From contig DSDZ01000222.1 in assembly GCA_011048475.1 (NCBI GenBank), positions 1 to 6,257 on the forward strand: a DNA stretch of 6,257 bases. Reading direction: 5' to 3'. The translations under genes and the position numbers were made by a program. Under the pieces are notes generated by a model. It worked only from the letters and a program-made list of their open reading frames with translations. It was not told the DNA's origin and made no database searches. The DNA is from Bacteroides sp. (GTDB lineage: Bacteria > Bacteroidota > Bacteroidia > Bacteroidales > GCA-2748055). Numbering within the stretch: position 1 is the first letter of the stretch; every line of letters begins with the position of its first letter. Of the stretch, positions 1-5,008 are shown piece after piece.

Positions 1-869
1 CCCCTGTATTTGTAGCTGCCTGTAGAGAGAATATTCCTGATGGAATCGCCACCGGAAAGAACCTCCCGCAGGGGCTCCATGGCGTACCCGTCCGTATCCT
101 CGTTGAAATCGCCGGCCACCACCACCGGCGCATGCTGCCTGCGGTAGTGGACCGAATCAATGAGGCGGGTCAGCAGCCGGACCTGCTCCCTCCGGTAGGC
201 GGCCGTGGCGCCGGTCCCGCCGTACCTGGAGATCAGGTGCACCAGGAACAGATCCAGGGTATCGCGCTTTCCCCAGTTGCCGCAGATGTGCACCATCTCG
301 CGGGTGTCTGAATAGGTTTCATCCGGAGGCGGAGGGTGGAAGGTGCATTCCAGCAGCCCGAACCGCTCTTCCCTGCAGAGCACAGCCACATCCATCCCCC
401 TGTGGTCCGGTCCGTCCCGGTGCAGGTAACTGTACCCGTATGGCCGGAGGATGGGATGGTCCGCCAGGTCCGCCACCACCGAATCATTCTCCACCTCGGC
501 CAGTCCCACCAGTTCGGGCGGTTCGCCCTCACCCGCCGCGACGATCACCTTTGCCAGGGCGGTGAGCTTCTGGCGGTACCGCTTCCACGTCCAGTGCCTT
601 ACCCCTGCCGGGGTGAATTCATCATCCCCCGGGATGGAGTCATCCGACGGATGGAACAGGTTCTCCACATTGTACCAGAGAATCCGGAGCTCCCTTCCCT
701 GCGGCAGTCCCCCCGTTGCAACGGTTCCGTCACGGTGGAGAAGTACGGCCGTGCCAGCCCCAACACAGAGGAGCATTGCAGCCGCGCAGGTCCCCGCCCG
801 GAGAAGCATCGCGGCTGACAGAAAATGGGCCCGGGAATCTTTCCCGATCCGTATCCGGTCATGTTCCAT
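1..869 (-). CDS. Membrane-anchored endonuclease/exonuclease/phosphatase (EEP) family protein, C-terminus cut by window edge
   Basis: The reading frame is open from ATG at 869-867 to the window edge, giving 289 full codons with no stop or frameshift. The EEP fold is recognised from its motifs in order: WYNVENLF (residues 65-72, with the conserved Asn67), GLAEVEN (122-128, metal-binding Glu125), GMDVAV (158-163, Asp160), a His-containing strand ending HLISR (211-215) and GDFNED (253-258, Asp254 and Asn256). The family uses a divalent metal to hydrolyse phosphodiester or phosphate-ester bonds; the substrate here cannot be told. Residues 18-44 are hydrophobic (AAAMLLCVGAG) and look like an N-terminal membrane anchor or uncleaved signal, so the catalytic domain is probably outside the cytoplasm. 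The usual NHWPSR motif of related proteins reads VHLISR here, keeping His and Arg. The start was chosen for the GAGGAG about 12 bases upstream; Met21 and Met32 are alternatives that would shorten or remove the anchor. The final His-containing motif should lie left of the window. Family assignment is firm, substrate unknown. Confidence 0.88.
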   Translation of the reverse strand, partial: MEHDRIRIGKDSRAHFLSAAMLLRAGTCAAAMLLCVGAGTAVLLHRDGTVATGGLPQGRELRILWYNVENLFHPSDDSIPGDDEFTPAGVRHWTWKRYRQKLTALAKVIVAAGEGEPPELVGLAEVENDSVVADLADHPILRPYGYSYLHRDGPDHRGMDVAVLCREERFGLLECTFHPPPPDETYSDTREMVHICGNWGKRDTLDLFLVHLISRYGGTGATAAYRREQVRLLTRLIDSVHYRRQHAPVVVAGDFNEDTDGYAMEPLREVLSGGDSIRNILSTGSYKYR

Positions 870-882
870 ATGGGATTGACTC

Positions 883-904
883 TCCTCGCAGCAAGCTGCG
901 AGGA
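883..904. repeat. Perfect 10-bp inverted repeat just upstream of the EEP gene
   Basis: The arms TCCTCGCAGC (883-892) and GCTGCGAGGA (895-904) are perfect reverse complements separated by AA, so the transcript could form a 9-bp stem with a four-base loop. On the minus strand the 3' arm ends in GCGAGGA and runs into GAG, 13 bases before the ATG of the EEP gene. The only Shine-Dalgarno-like bases of that gene are therefore partly inside the stem. No run of T follows on either strand, so it does not look like an intrinsic terminator. It resembles REP-type palindromes in size; whether it recurs in the genome cannot be seen here. Confidence 0.75.
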
Positions 905-964
905 ACCTTTAGCTCGCCGAAGGCAATCATCGATAAATTGTATATTTTAATCGTGCTCGCTAAC

Positions 965-983
965 CCCGAAGTAGAACTTCGGG
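965..983. repeat. Perfect 8-bp hairpin within the palindrome cluster
   Basis: CCCGAAGT (965-972) and ACTTCGGG (976-983) are perfect reverse complements around a three-base loop, AGA. No T-tract follows on either strand, so a terminator role is not supported. The next base on each side does not pair. It could be transcribed as part of the leader of the EEP gene or the trailer of the β-helix lipoprotein gene. Confidence 0.65.
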
Positions 984-1093
984 CAACCGAGCCTGCGAGC
1001 TCGGCGCAGCCAATGCGCTCGCATAATTCATATGGTTTCCCCGGTTTTATCAGCCAGTTTGCCGTGAAATAGCGATCTGCCAGAATTTGGTTC

Positions 1094-2539
1094 TTACCTC
1101 TTCTCCTTCTGAACGGCGGGCTGCCATTCGAATGCTCCCAGGTCCGGCGCCGCATCGTCCAGCCGGCTGTTCCCGTTCAGGTCGAAGGGAAAGAGCACCG
1201 CGTGGGCGGGAAGTCCCGCGTCAATGACCGGAGAAAGGGAGTCGGGCTGGAAGATGGAATCCAGCAGGGGATCTTCGTTGTTGAGGATGGAAATGAACAG
1301 GGGATCCTCCCGGTAATCCAGGCTGTCCTCGTCCACTTTGACCAGGCAGTGGTCGAACAGATAGGTGAGCTGTCGCCCGTCATAACTGTCAATGGCCAGT
1401 TCCATGCGCTCGTTCCCGTAAATGACCGAGTTCCTGAAGGCGGCCTTTTCAAAATCCCCTCCCGTGTAGACCACCAGGTTCCCTTCCTGGTCATAGTTCC
1501 CGAAATAGTCTGCCAGATACACCGCGGAAAGCTGCCGGTTGGAATACCAGGAAGGCCAGTTGTTGAAAAAGGTGCAGTGGGTGAATTCATAGTCCCCCCC
1601 GAAGATCAGGCTGGCACAGCTTCCCCCGCACTCGCCGATCACCAGGTTGGATCCGCTCACCCGCGCATTGAGTGCATAGATCCCGCTGGAACTCATGTGG
1701 TTGATGACAGTATTGGAGATCTCCAGATCGGGCATTCTTCCCGATTCGGGCGGGGCGCTGATCAAAATCCCGATGGTCCCGTTCATGATCTCCGCATGAT
1801 CGATGCGGTTTGCGCGGCTGTACTCCGACAGGTAGATAATCCCCCACTGTCCGGGCTTGTCTTCATAAAACTCCTCCAGGCGGTCCCCCCGGAAAATGAC
1901 CGGTTCATCAGGGGCGCCGTTCACCTCCAGGGTGCCGTCCACGAACAACAGCGCATCCCTGTGCATGTGGACCCTCACCCCCGGGTCGATGGAGAGGGTG
2001 GCCATGGAATCCACATAGACATAATTGAGGATCAGGTAGGGCTTGTCCGGGATCCAGGTGCTGGACCCGGACAGGACGCTGTCCCTCAATATATGCACAT
2101 CCTGTCCCCATGCCACCAGGTCGATATCCTGCACATTCCCGTTGGTCAGGAACAGGATGGAGTCCTGGATCCGGAGGATGTCCCCCGAATTGTTCTGGTC
2201 CAGGGTTGCCTCCACGAACACGAAGATACTGTCCCGGGGAGCGATCTCCAGTCCGGAAAATGCGGTCCCGGGTTCTCCGTCCACATTGATCCGGAATACC
2301 GACGAGACGCCCCCGGCCAGGGTGACTTCATCAACCCGGATATGACGGCTGTGCGGGTTTTTGACCCGGAACGATCTGGTGGCCGTGCCGATGGTGGTAA
2401 AGACCGTGTCGAAATAGACGGTGTCCAGGGTGAAAACAAGTTTTGCATCCGGATCCTCGGTGAAAATCCGCTCGGGGTGACAGGCGAAAAACAGCATCGC
2501 CGGAACCAGGAAAACATAGAGGATCCTTCGGATGTACAT
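1094..2539 (-). CDS. Lipoprotein with Ig-like N-terminal region, right-handed β-helix and choice-of-anchor-Q-like C-terminus
   Basis: This 481-residue protein begins with a lipoprotein signal: two Arg at 4-5, a hydrophobic stretch and the lipobox FFAC with Cys20. Acylation there would anchor it in the envelope, probably the outer membrane. Residues about 33-145 alternate polar and hydrophobic strands (TRSFRVKNPHSRHIRVDEV, then RDSIFVFVEA at 102-111) in the manner of HYDIN/ASPM-type Ig-like domains. From about 165 to 400 short strands with Gly/Asn turns suggest a parallel β-helix (GVRVHMHRDALLFVDGTLEV; later ISNTVINHMSSSGIYA). The end carries SPVIDAG (436-442), DLNGNSRLD (453-461) and PDLGAFEW (465-472), the pattern of the choice-of-anchor Q domain. 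Such proteins are common in Bacteroidota and may bind or process polysaccharide, but no catalytic residues can be assigned. AAAGGG directly abuts the ATG, so ribosome binding is weak by classical rules. It is divergent from the amidohydrolase and upstream of the EEP gene on the same strand, too far for an obvious operon. Confidence 0.85.
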   Translation of the reverse strand: MYIRRILYVFLVPAMLFFACHPERIFTEDPDAKLVFTLDTVYFDTVFTTIGTATRSFRVKNPHSRHIRVDEVTLAGGVSSVFRINVDGEPGTAFSGLEIAPRDSIFVFVEATLDQNNSGDILRIQDSILFLTNGNVQDIDLVAWGQDVHILRDSVLSGSSTWIPDKPYLILNYVYVDSMATLSIDPGVRVHMHRDALLFVDGTLEVNGAPDEPVIFRGDRLEEFYEDKPGQWGIIYLSEYSRANRIDHAEIMNGTIGILISAPPESGRMPDLEISNTVINHMSSSGIYALNARVSGSNLVIGECGGSCASLIFGGDYEFTHCTFFNNWPSWYSNRQLSAVYLADYFGNYDQEGNLVVYTGGDFEKAAFRNSVIYGNERMELAIDSYDGRQLTYLFDHCLVKVDEDSLDYREDPLFISILNNEDPLLDSIFQPDSLSPVIDAGLPAHAVLFPFDLNGNSRLDDAAPDLGAFEWQPAVQKEKR

Positions 2540-2593
2540 CCCTTTGATTTTGTGTTATGAACGCAAAAATGGGGAAAATAATTATGAGAATAC

Positions 2594-2601
2594 TACTTTT
2601 G
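2594..2601 (+). promoter_or_regulatory. Candidate Bacteroidota -7 element before the amidohydrolase gene
   Basis: TACTTTTG fits the Bacteroidota primary sigma -7 consensus TAnnTTTG exactly and points towards the amidohydrolase gene. No TTG-type -33 element stands at the expected 19-21 base distance, and the implied leader before ATG 2618 would be only about ten bases. The match is short enough to arise by chance in this AT-rich 78-base divergent spacer, so this is a weak call. No comparable full match was found for the opposite-strand lipoprotein gene. Confidence 0.3.
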
Positions 2602-2617
2602 TTCCAAACCTTTGCTC

Positions 2618-4279
2618 ATGAAACAAATGCACCCGATCGTCCCGGCACTGCTCATCACCCTGTTAATAAGCACATCCATGACAAGCTGCAACTACTCCCG
2701 GAAAGAAGCCGACCTGATCATGACCAACGGAGTGGTCTACACGGTGGATCCGGATTTCAGCAAGGCGGAAGCCATTGCCGTGAAGGACGGGAGGATCATT
2801 GATGTGGGCACCACAAAAGAGATCAGGGAGAAGTACCTGGCGCCACGGGTGGTGGACCTGCAGGGGGATTTTGTCTATCCGGGGTGGATCGATGCACACT
2901 GTCATTTTTTCGGATACGGAATGAACCTGAACAGCGCAGACCTGGTGGGGACAGCATCGGTGGAGGAGATCACCGGGATCCTCAAAGAACACCACGACAC
3001 CTTCGGGGGAAGCTGGATCACGGGCCGGGGATGGGACCAGAACGACTGGGATGTGGCGGAGTTCCCCGACCGGACCATGCTGGATGCGCATTTCCCGGAG
3101 ATCCCCGTACTGCTGAGAAGGGTGGACGGACATGCTGCCTGGGTGAACACGAAGGCCCTCGAAATGGCCGGGATCACGGCGGAGACAAAAGTGGAGGGAG
3201 GATCGGTACTGCTGAAGGAGGGCTCTCCCTCGGGCATTCTGATCGACAACGCCATTGACCTGGTGGACCGGTTGGTCCCCCCTCATTCCGGGGAGGAGAT
3301 CATACAGGCCCTTCACCGGGCGGAGGAGAACTGCTTCAGGGTGGGACTCACCTCTGTGAACGATGCCGGATTGCCCGCATCCACCATCAGGCTCATCGAC
3401 TCCCTGTACAGTGCGGGTGATCTGAAGATCCGGATCAATGCATGGGTCTCGGCCACGGAGGAAAACTTCAGGGAATTTGTGGAGAAGGGACCGCGGCAGA
3501 CCGACCACCTGACGGTGAACACCCTCAAGCTGTTTGCCGACGGGGCCCTGGGATCACGGGGGGCCCGGATGACGGAACCTTATGCGGATGATCCGGGCAA
3601 CAGCGGGCTTTTCGTAACGCCCGAAGAGGTGCTGGAACAGTACTGCAGGATCGCCTACAAACACAAGTTCGCCGTGGCCACCCACTGCATCGGGGATGCG
3701 GCCAACCGGCGAATGCTGGAGATATACGGACGTATTCTGAAGCCTGGCAACGACCGCCGCTGGCGGATCGAGCACGCGCAGGTGATCCACCCGGACGATT
3801 TTCACCTGTTCGGGAAGTACAACATCACCCCCTCGGTGCAACCCACCCATGCCACCTCCGATATGTACTGGGCGGAGCAGCGGCTCGGAACGGAGCGCAT
3901 GGAAGGGGCTTATGCCTATCGCCGGCTGCTGGATGAAAACGGATGGCTGGCTGCCGGAAGCGACTTCCCGGTGGAGGACATCAATCCGCTCTACGGATTT
4001 TATGCCGCTGTGGAGCGAAAGGACCACACCGGGTACCCGGGGGGGGGATTCATGACGGAACAGGCCCTCACCCGGGAGGAGGCCCTCCGTGCCATGACCA
4101 TCTGGGCTGCCCGGGCCGGCTTCGAGGAGCACCTGAAAGGGAGCATCGAAAAAGGGAAACTGGCCGACCTGGTGATCACCGGGACAGACCTGATGACCGC
4201 CCCCGGCAGTGAGCTCTTCCGGATCCCGGTCAAGGCCACCTACTCCGGGGGAGAGCTGGTCCACTGGGCTGGAAAATAG
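2618..4279 (+). CDS. Lipoprotein amidohydrolase, YtcJ/Amidohydro_3 family
   Basis: This 553-residue metal-dependent hydrolase has the full YtcJ-type architecture. A lipoprotein signal comes first (hydrophobic PALLITLLIS, lipobox MTSC with Cys24). The small β-sandwich follows (DLIMTNGVVYTVD, then AIAVKDGRIIDVG), and the TIM barrel starts at PGWIDAHCHF, with metal-ligand candidates His94 and His96. Further conserved blocks are VDGHAAWVNTKAL, TLKLFADGALGS (Lys304, the probable carboxylated bridging Lys), THCIGDAANR (His356), WRIEHAQ (His386) and GSDFPVE (Asp449). The C-terminal GSIEKGKLADLVI closes the β-sandwich. All expected metal ligands are present, so an active enzyme is likely. Characterised relatives include N-substituted formamide deformylase, but the substrate cannot be inferred. 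Export as a lipoprotein implies action in the periplasm or at the outer membrane. ATG 2618 was preferred over TTG six bases earlier, which is in frame but a rarer start; ATG 2627 is also possible. No clear Shine-Dalgarno site is present. The gene stands alone, divergent from one neighbour and convergent with the other. Confidence 0.92.
   Translation: MKQMHPIVPALLITLLISTSMTSCNYSRKEADLIMTNGVVYTVDPDFSKAEAIAVKDGRIIDVGTTKEIREKYLAPRVVDLQGDFVYPGWIDAHCHFFGYGMNLNSADLVGTASVEEITGILKEHHDTFGGSWITGRGWDQNDWDVAEFPDRTMLDAHFPEIPVLLRRVDGHAAWVNTKALEMAGITAETKVEGGSVLLKEGSPSGILIDNAIDLVDRLVPPHSGEEIIQALHRAEENCFRVGLTSVNDAGLPASTIRLIDSLYSAGDLKIRINAWVSATEENFREFVEKGPRQTDHLTVNTLKLFADGALGSRGARMTEPYADDPGNSGLFVTPEEVLEQYCRIAYKHKFAVATHCIGDAANRRMLEIYGRILKPGNDRRWRIEHAQVIHPDDFHLFGKYNITPSVQPTHATSDMYWAEQRLGTERMEGAYAYRRLLDENGWLAAGSDFPVEDINPLYGFYAAVERKDHTGYPGGGFMTEQALTREEALRAMTIWAARAGFEEHLKGSIEKGKLADLVITGTDLMTAPGSELFRIPVKATYSGGELVHWAGK
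4039..4047 (+). repeat. Run of nine G inside the amidohydrolase gene
   Basis: Nine consecutive G encode the Gly-rich turn of YPGGGF at about residues 473-478, some 75 codons before the stop. It is the longest homopolymer in the window; the next are a C7 (1594-1600) and several six-base runs. A gain or loss of one base would shift the frame and remove the C-terminal part of the barrel and β-sandwich. Runs of this length can mutate by slippage and are also frequent sites of sequencing error, but the frame here is intact. Confidence 0.85.
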
Positions 4280-4289
4280 ACACGCCCGG

Positions 4290-4883
4290 CTACCGGATGA
4301 TAAAGTTGATCCCCAGGGCCACGATGTCCCAAGCGCGCTCGGAGACCGGCAGGTTGTATTCCACGAAGACGAACATCACCTCCCCCGCGTTGAATCCCGC
4401 GTTCAGCGGCACCCAGAACCTGGGGTTCACATCCGATGCAAAACTGAGGTCCATATCCACCCCCACCGTCAGGTTGAGCCAGTAGCGGGGGGCATAGGAA
4501 TAGATCCCGGTCAGGTCGAACCCGTACGCATCCCACCGGTGAAGTCCCGCGATCACCGAGAAATAACTCTGCCGGGTCTCATGAATGAGGTATTGCAGGT
4601 CCACGCTCGCATAATCGGTGCCGTTCACGAAATACCCGTATTTCACATTCAGGTCCACCGAATACTGCAGCCCGTACCCCGCACTGGCAAAGACGGCCAA
4701 TCCCCCGGCATCGAACATGACCACGTTGCGGTCCATCTGGTAGGAGGGTGTGATCCCGACGCTGAAGGCGCGCTGGGGCAGGGTCTTGGCGAAGTTGACC
4801 ACCTGGGCGGAAATCCCTGCCGGCCCGAGGAGCAGGGCCAGCAACGGTACCAGGAAGAGCAGGCGAAGTCGTTTTATTGTCAC
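4290..4883 (-). CDS. Small outer-membrane β-barrel protein
   Basis: The 197-residue product has a classical signal peptide: MTIKRLRLL, a Leu-rich core, and a probable cut after GISA (Ala26) leaving Gln as residue 1 of the mature protein. The rest is a series of amphipathic strands rich in Tyr, Phe and Gly separated by polar turns, such as AFSVGITPSY, YSVDLNVKYGYF, ASVDLQYLI, YFSVIAGLHRW, YWLNLTVGVDMDL and VMFVFVEYNL. About eight to ten strands fit, typical of a small barrel. I do not recognise a named family or ligand. The last strand ends FIIR rather than in the aromatic residue usual for barrel insertion, although Phe194 is close. GTG at 4883-4881 is the likely start: an in-frame TGA lies 12 bases upstream and there is no earlier ATG. 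It follows the TolC-type gene on the same strand after 125 bases and may have its own promoter. Its stop is 10 bases from that of the convergent amidohydrolase gene. Confidence 0.82.
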   Translation of the reverse strand: MTIKRLRLLFLVPLLALLLGPAGISAQVVNFAKTLPQRAFSVGITPSYQMDRNVVMFDAGGLAVFASAGYGLQYSVDLNVKYGYFVNGTDYASVDLQYLIHETRQSYFSVIAGLHRWDAYGFDLTGIYSYAPRYWLNLTVGVDMDLSFASDVNPRFWVPLNAGFNAGEVMFVFVEYNLPVSERAWDIVALGINFIIR

Positions 4884-4936
4884 GGGAAAGGATCAGTTAG
4901 AGCCCCTGAAAACCGGTTTCCGGTCACCCTCAGGAA

Positions 4937-4944
4937 CAAAAATA
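4937..4944 (-). promoter_or_regulatory. Candidate Bacteroidota -7 promoter element for the β-barrel gene
   Basis: Read on the minus strand this is TATTTTTG, an exact match to TAnnTTTG. It lies 53 bases before the GTG start, which would give a leader of about 45-50 bases, a normal length. The -33 region is only T-rich (GGTTTTTCC about 14 bases upstream) and lacks a proper TTG, so support is partial. Between the element and the start, an imperfect dyad spans 4905-4934 (outer arms CCTGA and TCAGG, inner CCGG pair at 4913-4916 and 4920-4923) without a T-tract. If real, the β-barrel gene is transcribed separately from the TolC-type gene. Confidence 0.4.
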
Positions 4945-5008
4945 AGATTTCTGCCGGAAAAACCGCCATGGCACTGAGCGAATTGAAGCTCCCCGCGGCG
5001 GGTGACGG

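Larger units (their letters stand above)
883..1024. repeat. Palindrome-rich intergenic element of at least four hairpins
   Basis: This stretch fills most of the spacer between the β-helix lipoprotein gene and the EEP gene. It carries four separate perfect inverted repeats: 883-904, 965-983, 987-1004 (CCGAGC, six-base loop, GCTCGG) and 1013-1024 (ATGCG, CT, CGCAT). Small modules recur: CTGCGAG at 896-902 and 993-999, its reverse complement CTCGCAG at 885-891, and GCTCGC at 912-917, 955-960 and 1017-1022 with GCGAGC at 995-1000. AGCTCGC (911-917) can also pair with GCGAGCT (995-1001), and GCTCG (955-959) with CGAGC (988-992), so alternative folds compete. A roughly 30-base AT-rich core (927-954) lies between the left and right hairpins. 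No transposase or credible gene lies within it. A composite of REP-like repeats, or the decayed remains of a small mobile element, is the most likely reading; function is unknown. Confidence 0.6.

Noticed and set aside
883..1024. Integron attC site or insertion-sequence end.
   Set aside because: I found no matched attC core sites (RYYYAAC with GTTRRRY) at the borders, no integrase or transposase, and no target-site duplication that I could recognise.
859..1155. A 98-codon minus-strand open frame, and a plus-strand one at 716-1072, crossing the palindrome-rich spacer.
   Set aside because: Both span the ends of real genes in the wrong frame and read through the hairpins without any domain or credible start site.
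1202..2560. A long open frame (about 452 codons) on the plus strand opposite the β-helix lipoprotein gene.
   Set aside because: It mirrors the real gene almost end to end. Its translation is rich in His, Pro, Val, Gln and Gly with no domain, signal or motif, as expected from the antisense of a GC-rich gene. The opposite strand has a signal peptide and recognisable domains.
2663..3508. A 281-codon open frame on the minus strand inside the amidohydrolase gene.
   Set aside because: It lies wholly opposite conserved catalytic blocks of the amidohydrolase and shows no motif of its own; it is an antisense shadow.
4905..5003. Intrinsic terminator after the TolC-type gene (dyad 4905-4934, or the GC-rich stretch at 4990-5002).
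   Set aside because: The possible stems are short or broken and none is followed on the minus strand by a run of T, so a terminator cannot be supported.
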